NCBI GenBank assembly: GCA_019448385.1
Contig: JAGTXO010000005.1
Span: forward strand, 248,001-312,000
Direction: 5' to 3'
From: Diacronema lutheri
Taxonomy: Eukaryota > Haptophyta > Pavlovophyceae > Pavlovales > Pavlovaceae
DNA: 64,000 nt
Notes under the pieces: generated by a model
The model's database searches: none
What the model saw: the letters and a program-made list of their open reading frames with translations, nothing else
Told to the model about the DNA's origin: nothing
Part shown: piece after piece, positions 29,096-41,091 of the stretch
Numbering within the stretch: position 1 is the first letter of the stretch
Layout of the letters: each line of letters opens with the position of its first letter
Program-made: the position numbers and the translations under genes

Positions 29096-31402
29096 ATGCT
29101 GGCAACGGTGGGGTATGGCGGCGAGGACGCGGCGATGGAGGCGGCGTCGGAGGCGGTGCTGCACGCGCGGCTGCGCGCGGTGAAAGAGCAGATGGCCAAG
29201 GAGCGCGCCGAATTCCGCGCGCGTGAGGCCGCGCTCCTCCGCCTCGCACGCCAAGGTGGGCGCACGGGCGGCGAGCCGGCCGCGCCTGTCGGCGCGCGCG
29301 CCCCGCCCGCTGAGGGCTCGGCGTGGTACGACGAGACGACGGTTGGCAGCTACCTTTCCAACGCGCTGCGCGGAGAGGCGGAGCGCTTCTTCCCCGACCT
29401 GCAGGGCGCCGCTGCGCGCCACGCGCAGCGCGCGCTCGAGGCGGGCCTCACGCCCGAGGAGCGCGAGCGCGAGATTTATCGCCTCGCGTGGGCGCGGCAG
29501 ACGGCCAACGTGCAGCTCGACGCGCTCGCGACCAAGCTCGTCGTCGCAAATATCTCGGCCGAGCGCGCCATGGAGCTTGCACGCGCCAGCGGCGCCGACC
29601 TGTCTTCGCTCGCCGCCGCCACCGCAGGCGGCGCGCCCTTCCACGGCGTCCCGCGCGCGGCGGCACGGCTGCGCGCCACAATCGACGGTGCGCGCGGCGC
29701 GCGGGGCACATTTGGCGAAGACTACGAAGTCAGCGCCGACGAGCAGAGCCGCGTCACCGAGCTCGTCGAGCTGCGCGCGCAGCTGCGCAACGCGCACGCT
29801 CGGTCGCTCGTCCTCGAGACCGAACGCGACGACGCGCGCGCCGAGCTCACGGCCGAGCGCGCGCGCGGCGCCGTCGCGCGCGGCGCGCTGGTCGTCGAGC
29901 TCACGCACGACGAAGCCAAGCTCGTGCGCGCGCTCGGCGCGCTGCACACCGAGCGCGCGCACGGCCGCGACCTGGCGGAAGGGCTGCGCGTGTCCGAAGC
30001 GCGCGTCGCCATGCTGCGTCGAACGCTCGAAGCGTCGCAAAGGCAGTACCGCACGCTGCTGCGCAAGCTGGGCGCGCGCGGCGGCGGCGTGCACGACGGG
30101 CCCGACGCCTTCGACGACGCGCTCGGCCTCGGCGGCGCCGTCTTTGGCCGGCTGCAGGCGCACGCTCGAATGTTCCAGCAGCATCGCGAGGCATACACGC
30201 GCGCAGGCGCCAAGGCGCTCGAGGAGGCGCTCGAGGCGCGGCTCGACGAGCGCGGCGAGCGGCTGCGCGCGATGTATTCGGAGCGCGGTCGCCACGGGCT
30301 ACCGAGCGCGATCGTCCACGGGACACGCGCGCCCGACGCGCGCGCGGACAGCACTGCGCCGGTCGCGGTCGCCTCGGCAGCGAGTCCGGTCCCGGCAGCG
30401 AGTCCGGGCCCGGCTGCGAGTCCAGGCCCGGCACCGAGCGCGCGCGCGGACGCGCGGCCGCACTCCTCGCCGCCGCCATCGTGCGTGTCCGCTGGCGCGC
30501 TCGACGGAGGCGCGCGCACCAATGGCGCCTCCTCCGATTCAAACACCAGCTCGCACCCGCACGCGGCGTCTTTCCCGCGCTTTCTTCGGCCTGCATCCGC
30601 CACGACGCTGCACGCGCGCGACGCCGGCGCTGCGCTCGCGCGCCCGCCGCGCGCGCGCAGCGCAAGCGCCGCGCGCATGGAGCCGGCCGCTGCCGCCGCG
30701 GTGGTCACGCCCACGCACCTCACCGCGGCGGCGGCCGTGGCGGCTGACGCGCGCGACGCGGCCGCACAATGGCCGCTCGAGCTCGCGCGCTCGCGCGAGC
30801 TGGCGGACGCGCTGCGTCGCGACGTGCACGCGCTCGCGCTCGAGGTCGACTTGCGCTCAGCCGAGCAGATGGTGCACGCGAGCGTGCAACTCGATCGAAT
30901 CGGCATCGCGCGCGAGCGCGCCGCGCGCGCGCAGCTTGACGCTGCGCTGAGCGCAGATCGAGGCCTCGTCCTTCTGTCGGGCAAGAAAGTCACGGCACGC
31001 GCGGTCGACGCGGCGCTCGCGAGCGCACCGACGGCGCTCGTCGATCTGCCGCTCCCGCCGCCGACGCTCGCGCGCGGGGTGCGCGCGCAGCCGGCGCCCG
31101 CGCCGCTCGACACCGGCGCGCCCAATGCTGGTCAGCCTGCGCGCGCGCGCGCGCATGTGCAACTCGCGCTCACGCTGAACGTGCCTCCACTGGCAGACAG
31201 TGCGAGGGCGAGCGGCGGCGTGCCGCAGCCGAGCAGCGCAGCTGCTCTCCAGCTCCTGCCGCCGCGCGCGGACGACCACATGCCGCTCGCGCAGATCGAT
31301 GCGCCCGGCGTGCCCGAGGCGGCCGGCTTGTCCGCGGGCGCGGTGGCGCGCGAGGAGCGTCGGAGGCGACGCGTGGCGCACGATTCCGCTGATTCTGACT
31401 AA
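29096..31402 (+). CDS. Coiled-coil protein of unknown function, 768 aa
   Basis: It starts at the ATG at 29096 (MLATVGYGGEDAAME). A helical region (HARLRAVKEQMAKERAEFRA) and a compact stretch (AWYDETTVGSYLSNALRGEA, EIYRLAWARQTANVQLDAL) precede long Ala/Arg/Glu coiled coil to about residue 390. A Pro/Ser/Ala linker contains short repeats (SPGPAASPGPA). The last third is helical then disordered, ending RRVAHDSADSD. No domain recognised; a cytoskeletal or centrosomal role would fit but is not shown. Its TAA stop overlaps the stop of the convergent MTHFR-like gene by 4 bp. Confidence 0.72.
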   Translation: MLATVGYGGEDAAMEAASEAVLHARLRAVKEQMAKERAEFRAREAALLRLARQGGRTGGEPAAPVGARAPPAEGSAWYDETTVGSYLSNALRGEAERFFPDLQGAAARHAQRALEAGLTPEEREREIYRLAWARQTANVQLDALATKLVVANISAERAMELARASGADLSSLAAATAGGAPFHGVPRAAARLRATIDGARGARGTFGEDYEVSADEQSRVTELVELRAQLRNAHARSLVLETERDDARAELTAERARGAVARGALVVELTHDEAKLVRALGALHTERAHGRDLAEGLRVSEARVAMLRRTLEASQRQYRTLLRKLGARGGGVHDGPDAFDDALGLGGAVFGRLQAHARMFQQHREAYTRAGAKALEEALEARLDERGERLRAMYSERGRHGLPSAIVHGTRAPDARADSTAPVAVASAASPVPAASPGPAASPGPAPSARADARPHSSPPPSCVSAGALDGGARTNGASSDSNTSSHPHAASFPRFLRPASATTLHARDAGAALARPPRARSASAARMEPAAAAAVVTPTHLTAAAAVAADARDAAAQWPLELARSRELADALRRDVHALALEVDLRSAEQMVHASVQLDRIGIARERAARAQLDAALSADRGLVLLSGKKVTARAVDAALASAPTALVDLPLPPPTLARGVRAQPAPAPLDTGAPNAGQPARARAHVQLALTLNVPPLADSARASGGVPQPSSAAALQLLPPRADDHMPLAQIDAPGVPEAAGLSAGAVAREERRRRRVAHDSADSD

Positions 31403-32334
31403 TGCGGGAGGGCGCCGGCCCCGGCGGGCGCAGCCAGCTGTCCTCCCTCGAGCTCGAGCCAATCCAGCGTGGCCGCGAGCCCGCCAAACGGGAAAACATG
31501 CATGGCGAGCTCAACAGCAGTAGCCGGCTCGCCGTGCGCGGCCGGCGCACCGTCGCGCCCCTCGGACGAGAGCGCCTCCAGCTCGCGCAAGAAGGCCCCG
31601 GGCGAGTAAGCCGGTGGCGCGCCAAACGGGGAAGCCTTCGGCGGCGCGACGCCGCATGCACGCGCATACTTTGCGAGCACGGCGGGCTGGACGGGGCCGA
31701 CGACGCTGAGGCTCGCGCGGCGGAGGCCGAGCGCCGGCAGACTGAGCACGTGCGCGCGCAGCGCGCTCGCGTCGAAGCAGACCTGCGTGACGGCGCTCGG
31801 CTGAATGCTCGCGGCGCGGAGCGCGGCAACCTTGTCGCTCAGCGCGCGGTCCGCGATAGCTCGGGGCACGCCAGGCATGCCTTCCGGGTGGGAAGCAATG
31901 GCGACGGCGCGTACATTCGCCGCGCTCAGCAATCCTGAAGTGATGAGCGCGAGCGAGTCGACAAACGGCGGCTGGTGATCGTCGGCGTCGTCGACGGCGC
32001 CGTCCGCCGTGTTGCGCTGCGACCGCTCCGTGCCGCCAATGACGAGCAATTCAAGTCCGTCGGCACTCTGGCCAGCCGAGCGCGAGAGCGCGTGCAGCGC
32101 GCGCTCCGCCTCCGACGCGTGCCGCCACCGCCTCGCCGCGATGTGCGGCACGGGCCTAAGGCCGGCGGACAGTACGGCGACAGAGGCTGCGACGAGCTCG
32201 TCGACGGCCGTCGTCGGGAGGTGGGGCAGGAAGACGCGCGTGCCCGGCGGGATGCGGCGGAGCAGCGGCGCGTTGCTCTCCTGCAGCACCACGCGCGGCA
32301 TCAGCTCGATCGTGAACGGGTGGCGGAAGAGCAT
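31399..32334 (-). CDS. Methylenetetrahydrofolate-reductase-like protein, 311 aa
   Basis: It starts at the ATG at 32334. FTIELMPRVV resembles the active-site Glu strand of MetF. GTRVFLPHLPTTAVDELVAA and GLRPVPHIAARRW match the family's barrel motif with the PHIAAR signature. LELLVIGGTERS and VRAVAIASHPEGMPGVP follow, and ASALRAHVLSLP, then FPFGGLAATLDWLELE, close the fold. MTHFR reduces 5,10-methylene- to 5-methyl-tetrahydrofolate using FAD. This protein lacks the eukaryotic regulatory domain and has bacterial MetF length, but is diverged, so substrate is uncertain. Start is 77 bp from the divergent SBDS gene. Confidence 0.75.
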   Translation of the reverse strand: MLFRHPFTIELMPRVVLQESNAPLLRRIPPGTRVFLPHLPTTAVDELVAASVAVLSAGLRPVPHIAARRWRHASEAERALHALSRSAGQSADGLELLVIGGTERSQRNTADGAVDDADDHQPPFVDSLALITSGLLSAANVRAVAIASHPEGMPGVPRAIADRALSDKVAALRAASIQPSAVTQVCFDASALRAHVLSLPALGLRRASLSVVGPVQPAVLAKYARACGVAPPKASPFGAPPAYSPGAFLRELEALSSEGRDGAPAAHGEPATAVELAMHVFPFGGLAATLDWLELEGGQLAAPAGAGALPH

Positions 32335-32411
32335 CGCACCCGCGCCCACGCGCCCAGCCCAGGTTCCGCGCGCACGTTTTCGTGTTGACACCTTTGAAAC
32401 CGTCCGCCACG

Positions 32412-33497
32412 ATGCCGAGCTTCCTGCCCATAGGGCAGAAGCGGCTGACCAACATCGCGGTGGTGCGGATACAGCGCGGCAAGAAGAAGTTTGAGATCGC
32501 GTGCTACCCAAACAAGGTGATCAACTGGCGCAACGGCGTCGAGAAGGACCTCGACGAGGTCTTCCAGTCTCGCCAGATCTTCGTCAACGTCTCAAAGGCG
32601 CTCGTCGCCAAGCGCGACGACCTGATCGCCGCGTTCGGCACGGACGACGAGGACGCACTGTCGGTGATGATTCTCGAGCAGGGCGAGCTGCAAGTTTCCG
32701 ACAAGGAGCGCCACCTCCATTTTGACTCCCTCTTCCACGAGGTCGCCACGATCGTCGCGGACAAGTGTGTCGACGCGAGCGGGCGGCCGATGACCGTCTC
32801 GCTCATCGAGCGCGCGATGCACGACGCGCACTTCTCGATCGCACCGATGCGAAGCGCCAAGCAGCAGGCGCTCGACGTGATTCGACTGCTCGAGCAGAGC
32901 GGCATGGGCATCTCGCGCGCGCGCATGCGCGTGCGTGTGCGCGCCGAGCGCGACGGCGCGGCGGACGTCGGCGCGCTCCTGCGCGCGCTCGACGGGCTGC
33001 AGATCGAGCGCGAGGCGACGGGCGACGGGGGCTTTGAGGCGGTGTGTTTGATCCAGCCGCACACCTTCCGCGAGCTCAGCCACCCGCCCAAGACCGCGCC
33101 GCGCATGGCCGTCGAGGTTGTCGACGCGCGCGTGACGATGGGTGCGGGCGCGGACGGCGGCAGTGCGACCGCCGCACCGCTGGCGCCGCCGGTGGGCGTG
33201 CGGGACGAGCGCGTACCGCCGGCGGTCGTCGCGCCGCGCGCCGTGATCGCAGCGGCCGACGCGACCGTCGCCGCCGCCGCCGACGGCAGCGGAGCGTCGA
33301 AGCCATTCGTGTGCAAATCCTGCCCCGGCGCCGCCTTCGCGACCGCGCATGCGCACCGCGAGCACTTCAAGTCAGACTGGCACAAGTACAACTTGTGTCT
33401 CAAGACGAAGGGGCAGACGGCGGTCACGGCAGAGGAGCACATTGAGCGCATGCACGAGCAAGCCGCGGACGCCGGCGTCGACGATTTCTTCAAATGA
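32412..33497 (+). CDS. SBDS: SBDS ribosome maturation protein with C-terminal zinc finger, 361 aa
   Basis: Start at the ATG at 32412; an upstream in-frame ATG at 32382 is less likely. Domain I: RLTNIAVVRIQRGKKKFEIA, CYPNKVINWRNGVEKDLDEV, VFQSRQIFVNVSKALVAKRD. Domain II: SVMILEQGELQVSDKER to PMTVSLIERAMHDAHFSIA. Domain III: KQQALDVIRLLEQSGMGISR. SBDS works with EFL1 to release eIF6 from 60S subunits. Beyond the usual 250 residues there is an Ala-rich linker and a C2H2 U1-type finger (FVCKSCPGAAFATAHAHREH, then FKSDWHKYN), as reported for some plant and protist SBDS proteins. It may add RNA contact. Confidence 0.95.
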   Translation: MPSFLPIGQKRLTNIAVVRIQRGKKKFEIACYPNKVINWRNGVEKDLDEVFQSRQIFVNVSKALVAKRDDLIAAFGTDDEDALSVMILEQGELQVSDKERHLHFDSLFHEVATIVADKCVDASGRPMTVSLIERAMHDAHFSIAPMRSAKQQALDVIRLLEQSGMGISRARMRVRVRAERDGAADVGALLRALDGLQIEREATGDGGFEAVCLIQPHTFRELSHPPKTAPRMAVEVVDARVTMGAGADGGSATAAPLAPPVGVRDERVPPAVVAPRAVIAAADATVAAAADGSGASKPFVCKSCPGAAFATAHAHREHFKSDWHKYNLCLKTKGQTAVTAEEHIERMHEQAADAGVDDFFK

Positions 33498-33590
33498 GAA
33501 CAGTCTGCAAGACGTCAGAAGTTCGCCAGCGTATTGCTGTGATTGTCCATTGTGCGTCGCGCGCGCACCGCGCTCAAAGCGCCGCCGCGA

Positions 33591-34139
33591 TTACGTCGGG
33601 CCGCTCTCGCCACCGCTTCCGGCGTCCGGCGACGCCCAGCCGTAAAAAAATTTCGGAGGCGCCGGCGGTCGGACGACGAGGTCGATGTCAAAGAGCTCGA
33701 TGAACTGCTCATTGAGCTGGCGGTGCTTGGCACCTGCGTAGCGCCGGTATTCCTCGAGGATCGGCGCGAGGCTCCACCCCTGCAGCTTGCGCAGGCAGCC
33801 GACGAGCGTGCCTGTCTGGTGGCGCCCTAGGGAGCACATGACCGCGAGCGGGTACGAGCTCGGGTCGAGCAGGATATTGAGGCCCTCGAGGATGACGTCC
33901 TCCGGAACGGGCTTCCACGGCGAGCGCGTCTGCATACCCTCGCCCAGGTGGATGCATTTCGCACCCTGGTCGTCGAGCCACGTCGCAAAGTGCTCGGGCA
34001 AGTCGTCGGGCAGCATGCAGATCACGCACCGGAGGTTGAGCTTCTCGAGGAAGGGGAAGTTGAGCGGGCTGGGCATGCCGCATCGGTACAGGCCCTCCTC
34101 CACCATCCCAAAGTTGACGGGCGGGATCTGGCACGCCAT
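33591..34139 (-). CDS. Siw14/Oca-type atypical dual-specificity phosphatase, active-site Arg changed, 182 aa
   Basis: Starts at the ATG at 34139 (MACQIPPVNFG); the longer frame needs a GTG start. PPVNFGMVEEGLYRCGMPS, LNFPFLEKLNLRCVICMLPD and GTLVGCLRKLQGWSLAPILE are signatures of the plant/fungal atypical DSP (PFA-DSP, Siw14/Oca) family, some of which cleave inositol pyrophosphates. The P-loop reads CSLGRHQTG. The catalytic Cys (about residue 102) is present, but the C-x5-R arginine is Gln (about residue 108, codon CAG). It may be a pseudophosphatase. Start is 57 bp from the divergent YqgF gene. Confidence 0.88.
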   Translation of the reverse strand: MACQIPPVNFGMVEEGLYRCGMPSPLNFPFLEKLNLRCVICMLPDDLPEHFATWLDDQGAKCIHLGEGMQTRSPWKPVPEDVILEGLNILLDPSSYPLAVMCSLGRHQTGTLVGCLRKLQGWSLAPILEEYRRYAGAKHRQLNEQFIELFDIDLVVRPPAPPKFFYGWASPDAGSGGESGPT

Positions 34140-34196
34140 GCCGCCCGCGGCCAGCGGCCGTCGACCGATGGCCTCCCGAACCACGATGGCAGACGG

Positions 34197-34715
34197 ATGA
34201 CACTGGCCGAGCAGCTCGCAACGCTCGTGCTGCGCGCGGCGCGGACGTCGACGCGCGTGCTCGGCGTGGACCCGGGCACGCGCTTTGTTGGTCTAGCTCT
34301 CAGCTCGGCCGACCTCCGGTTGGCCGTCCCTCTGCGCGCGCTCGACCGTGCGACACCGCCGTCGCCGAGGACAGGTGCGCTCGCGCCCGCTGACGCGCAC
34401 GCGCATGAGCTTCGCCAGCTCATCGCGGCGGAGCGGGTGTCGGCGCTCGTCGTCGGGCTGCCTCTCGATGCGCTCGGCCGCGAGGGCGACGCGTGCGCAA
34501 AGGTCCGCCGCTACGTCAAGCAGCTCAAGCTCGCGACGATGCCCGTCGTCTTCCTCGACGAGCGCTACACGAGCGCGTCGTGCAGGCACGCGCTCACGCG
34601 CGCGGGCGTCAGCGCGGCGCGGCAGGCGCGCACCAAGGATGCAGCGGCGGCCGGGCTCATCCTACAGAACGCACTGGACATTGCGTGCACCCACATCAGT
34701 CGCGGGGGGTCGTGA
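34197..34715 (+). CDS. YqgF/RuvX-like RNase H-fold nuclease, 172 aa
   Basis: VLGVDPGTRFVGLALSSAD holds the first catalytic Asp. ERVSALVVGLPLDALGR is the middle strand motif. MPVVFLDERYTSASCRHAL and the closing KDAAAAGLILQNALD carry the remaining family signatures, including the last Asp. Bacterial members resolve Holliday junctions or process 16S rRNA 3' ends. A nuclear gene for this family suggests an organelle role. The N-terminal LAEQLATLVLRAARTSTR could be a short mitochondrial presequence, but that is weak. The 172-aa length fits the family. Confidence 0.9.
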   Translation: MTLAEQLATLVLRAARTSTRVLGVDPGTRFVGLALSSADLRLAVPLRALDRATPPSPRTGALAPADAHAHELRQLIAAERVSALVVGLPLDALGREGDACAKVRRYVKQLKLATMPVVFLDERYTSASCRHALTRAGVSAARQARTKDAAAAGLILQNALDIACTHISRGGS

Positions 34716-37700
34716 AAAAGGATGCCCGCGAACGCTCCTGATAGTCGCGCAGCCGCCCGTGCAGAGGCGCGCGCGCCGCGCTGTCGTCGTCGGTCGGCGC
34801 GGTCGACGCGGTGTCGGAGACCGGCTCTGCCGCGGCCCCGCCGGCGGGCCTGCCTGCTAGCGGCTGGGCCATCGGCGGACGTAACAGGGCGTTCGCCGCG
34901 CCGCCCGGCGCTGCGCGCGCTCGCAACCTCTCCACGGACAGCCGGTGCGCCTCGTGCGCATCTTCCGCCTGCAAGCGCGTGCGAGCGGGCGGGGGTGCAG
35001 CTCGGTGAGTCGGGCTTTGCGGTGCGCGGGAAAGAAGTGAGCTCGGCGAGGGAACGAAGGGGGGTGCACGCGCAGCGGATGCTGCGCGCGACCTCACGCT
35101 GCGCGCGCGCTCGCGCGCCCGGGCGAGTCGGGGCGCGGCGACGCACCAGCCGTGCAGCGGCCTCGAGCGCGCGCGCCGCCTCTGAAGCGCCGGACCCGCG
35201 CGAGCGCGCCGACGTCGCGCTCCCCGCCGACATCCTGCGCGCCTCAGCCGCGGGCGAGAGCGCGGCACGCCGCGCCGCCTCGTCGCCGACGCCATCGTTT
35301 GGCCGCAGCGATTGCCGCGGCAGCGCAGCCCGCGCCGGCGATGGCGACCGAGCCGCGCCCGCCAGCCACTCGCGCACGCCATCCATCTCGCCGCCACCGC
35401 CGCCGTCGCCGGCGGCGCCAGCCGCGCGACTGCGCGCACGAATGGAGGCCGCCGCGTTGTCGACGGCCGAGATGACCGCGCTGGCTGCGCCTTCCGCGTC
35501 GAGCGTGGCGTACGCAAACGCCGCGACGCTGCGCGCGCACAGCAGCGTCGCGCGGCGCTCGCGCGCGGCCGCAAGCTCATCCGTCAGCGTGCGCTTCTCG
35601 CGCGCCGCCGCGCGCGAGACGGCGCTCACGTGGCTCGCGAGCCGCGCGTGCTGCTCCGCCGCCGCGGCGAGCGCCGTCGCGCGCTGCATGTCCGCGTCCG
35701 CGTCCGCGTCCGCGCCCGCTGCGTGCGCTCGCGCGACGCTGTCGGACGGCGGCGACTTGGCGCGCACGGCCGGCGACGTTGAGCGGCGCACGGCACGCGG
35801 TGGGTGCAGCGCGGGCGGCAGCGGGTACTCCACCTCGCGCGGCGGCGTGGCGCGCGCGCCGAGCGCGCCGCTCGACGAGGTGACGAAACCGAGCGCCTCG
35901 TATCCGGTGCTGCCCCCGCCCGCGTCGAGCGCGCTCGCACGACGGCTCGCGGACGGCGAGGCCGAGGCCGAGGGGGTGCGCGCGCGCGAGCTTGAGCGCG
36001 AGCGCGTGCGCGCGGGGCTCGCCGACGCGGAGCGCGCGGGCGAGCGGCCGCCGGCGGATAGACGCGCGCGTGCTGCAGCGTCCGTCGAGCTTGAGCGCCG
36101 CGTGGCACGCGCTGGCCGCGGCCGCTCGCGGTCGTCGTGCCCGCCGTCGCGCTCGGCGCCGTGCCGCGCGGCGCGCCTGCGCGCCACTGCGCCCGCCTCC
36201 GTCGCGCTCAGCAGCGCCGCCTGCATCGCCGTGAGCCGCGCCTCGAGCGACGCAATGTGCTCGTCGCGTGCGCCGACGGCGGAGGCGACGGACGCGTGCG
36301 CGGCGCGCGCATGCTCGCGCTCGCGCGCGGCGAGCGCACGCGCGCGCTCGGCCTCCGCCTGCGCGGCCGCGAGCTCGCGCGCCAGCTCGGCGGCGTGCTC
36401 GGGCGCGTGAACGGCTGCGGCCGCGCGCATGGCGCGCTCCGCCCCGTCCGCGCGCGCGCGCGCCGCGTCGGCGTCGGCGCGCGCGGCCGCGACAGCCGCG
36501 CTCGCCGCGCGCTCGACCGCGTCCGCGCGCCCAACCGCCGCCCTGCCCGCGCCGCCTTGCGCGGCCGCTTGCGCGCGCGCCTGCGTCACTTCGACGCTGA
36601 GCGCGTCGGCGAGCGCGCGCGCGTCGGCGAGCTGCGCGGCGAGGTCGTCGGCGCGCTCGGCAAGCGCGTCGCGCTCGCGTGCGCTCGCCGCCTCCGCGTC
36701 GCGCGCCGCGCGAAGCGCCTCGGTCACCACCACGAGGTGGCGGAGCGCATCGGCGGTCGCCGCGCGCGCGCCACCCGTCACCAGCCGTTGCCACGCGACG
36801 ACGACGTGCGCGAGCAGCGCGCGCGCGGCGCGCAGATGGTTGGCGCGCGCGAGGCGCGCGGCCGCTCGCGCCGTGGCCGTCGCGCCGCGCCACGCGCGCA
36901 GCATGGCGCGCCGGCGCGCGAGCAGCCGCCGCACGGCGTGCGCGACCGCCGCGCGCGCGGCGGGCGCGCCGTGGCCGCCGCGCCGCGCCGCGAGGACGAC
37001 CGCACGCCAGGCGCGCAGCGCGGTGCGGCGCGGGAGGGTGGCGCGCGCCGCGCCCACGGCGAGATCGAGGACAGCCGCCGTCCCCAGTGCGAGCTCGCGC
37101 CAGCCGCGCAACGCCGCGGCGCGCACGGCCGCGGCGCGCAGCCGCTCGCTGCTCTGACCAAGGATGGTGGCGACGTGGAGGACGCGCCAGCCGCGCAGCG
37201 TCGCGCGCAAAAGGCGCTCGCGCGCGCGCGCGTCGACGGCGCGCTCGCGCGCGCTCTCGATCGCGTGCTCTGACGCGCACGCGCGCAGCTCGCGCAGCAC
37301 GCGCCGCTGCAGCGCGCGCTCGGCGAGGCGGCGCGCGCGCGCGTCCGCCTGGCGCGCGAGCGCGGCCGCGCGCGCCTCGGCGGCGTGCGCGGCGGCGGTG
37401 GCGCGCAGCCGCTCGGTCTCCTGCTCGAGCTCGGCGATGCGGCGGGCGGATGGTTGCACCGCACTGCCGCCGCCGCCGCCGCCGTTGCCGTCGCCGTTGC
37501 CGCCGCCGTTGCCGCCGCGTCCGGCCGCGCTCGCGCGCGAGCGCGGCGTCGAGTCCGGTGCCGGAAGAAGCCAGGTGTCCGAGAGCGCCGCAGCCGAGTG
37601 CGCCGGGCTCGCGCCGCGCGCGCTCGGCGCGGCGGAGGCGGTGACGGTGAGGCGCTCGAGCTCGGCGTCGAGCGCCTCCGCCCGCTCCGCCTCCGCCTCG

Positions 37701-38110
37701 CGCGCCGCGTGCGCCGCGTGCAGCTCGGCGTGCAGGGCGAGGAGCTGCTCCTCCGCCGAGCGCACGTTCTCGCCGTTCGCCTCACGGTACTCGTCGAGCT
37801 TGCCGATAAGTTGGACGTTGACGCGCTGAAGCTCCTGCTGCGCGAGAAGCTGGCGGTCAAGCTGCGCTTCCAGCTCGGCCACGTACGCGTGCAGCGAGCC
37901 GCTCGCACCGCCGGCCACGCGCGGTGCGTCGGCGGCCACTGCCGCGAGTGTCGACACGCGCCGCGCGGACGTCGGCGCGGCAATCGCGCGCGCGTGCGGC
38001 AGCGCGGCGTCGGCGCGAAGGCTCGTTGGCCAGTGCGCCTCCTCTTCCTCCCTACGCCGCGCCGCGCCGCCGCTGAACCGGTGCACCGCCCTCCCACCGA
38101 GGCTGCTCAT
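34696..38110 (-). CDS. Large coiled-coil protein with SFI1-like Trp repeats, about 1078 aa
   Basis: Exons on the minus strand: 35147..38110 and 34968..34696 (178-bp intron, donor GTGCGT, acceptor TTGCAG); the tail reads AEDAHEAHRLSVERLRAR and ends FFTTPRD. An N-terminal coiled coil (YVAELEAQLDRQLLAQQELQ) and a Gly/Asn linker precede about five helices with a conserved Trp: TLRGWRVLHVA, ALRGWRELALG, ALRAWRAVVLA, MLRAWRGATAT, VVAWQRLVTG. This spacing and L-R-x-W pattern resembles SFI1 repeats, which bind centrin at centrosomes and basal bodies. Long coiled coil and Ser/Arg-rich disordered regions follow. The centrin link is inferred from pattern. Stop codon at 34696-34698 lies just inside the end of the YqgF gene. 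Confidence 0.75.
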
Positions 38111-38217
38111 GGCGGTCGTCGCCCGACCGCCATAGCGTTCAAAAAGGTCGCATCGGCAAGAAAACGCGCGAGTTTTCAAATTCCTGCTGCGCGTCGCCCC
38201 CTTCCACGTGCAGAACG

Positions 38218-40476
<2,259 letters not shown>

Positions 40477-40516
40477 TGAGAGCCAGGCCAGGCCATCTTG
40501 AGGGATTCATGTCAGA

Positions 40517-40993
40517 TCACGGAGATCGCCTCCAATCGTCAGTCGCTGGCGGGAGCTCTTCGCCGGAGCTACCGCCGCTCGATGGCAGGCCCTCGTGCGG
40601 GGCGGGCGAGACGCCGCCACGGATGCCGCTCGAGGTGCACTGCATCGGACTGTGCGTCCGCGCCTGGCCGTTTGTATGCGCGTCCAGCGCGTCGAGCTCG
40701 CCGCGCGCGGCGTGCTCGGGTGAGCCGGACGGTTGGCTCTCGAGCGCGCTGAGCGCGAGGCGCACCTGCACATGGCCGATGCCCGCGCTCCTGGAGCGCT
40801 TGCGCGCGCGCCGCTGGCAGCTGGCCGGCGTGGCCACGTCGTCGCCAGACGACCGATCTGAACGCATCTGGTCGTCGTCGTCGTCACCGTCGATGAGCGC
40901 GGCGATGGCGGCAAGGCCATCGTGCCCACCGGCGGGCACAGCGTTGAGGAAGAGTGCCGGCGTCTGCCCCTCGCTGTCGCGCGCGCGCTTCAT
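40517..40993 (-). CDS. Small unknown nuclear-looking protein, 158 aa
   Basis: Frame from the ATG at 40993. It begins MKRARDSEGQTPALFLNA, followed by a short helix (GGHDGLAAIAALIDG) and a run of five Asp. A basic cluster CQRRARKRSRSAG looks like a nuclear localisation signal. The tail is Ser/Pro/Gly-rich. GC3 and residue use are unlike shadow frames. No family recognised. It is convergent with AAMP (40 bp between stops) and divergent from SCYL1 (about 98 bp). Confidence 0.6.
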   Translation of the reverse strand: MKRARDSEGQTPALFLNAVPAGGHDGLAAIAALIDGDDDDDQMRSDRSSGDDVATPASCQRRARKRSRSAGIGHVQVRLALSALESQPSGSPEHAARGELDALDAHTNGQARTHSPMQCTSSGIRGGVSPAPHEGLPSSGGSSGEELPPATDDWRRSP

Positions 40994-41091
40994 CCGCGCC
41001 GAGAATGCGATTCAAACTCCCCGAAGGGCCGCCATCGCGCCTTTGGAACAAGCGGAGCTCTTCCGGCGAGGGCGGCGCCGCACCAGCGGCC

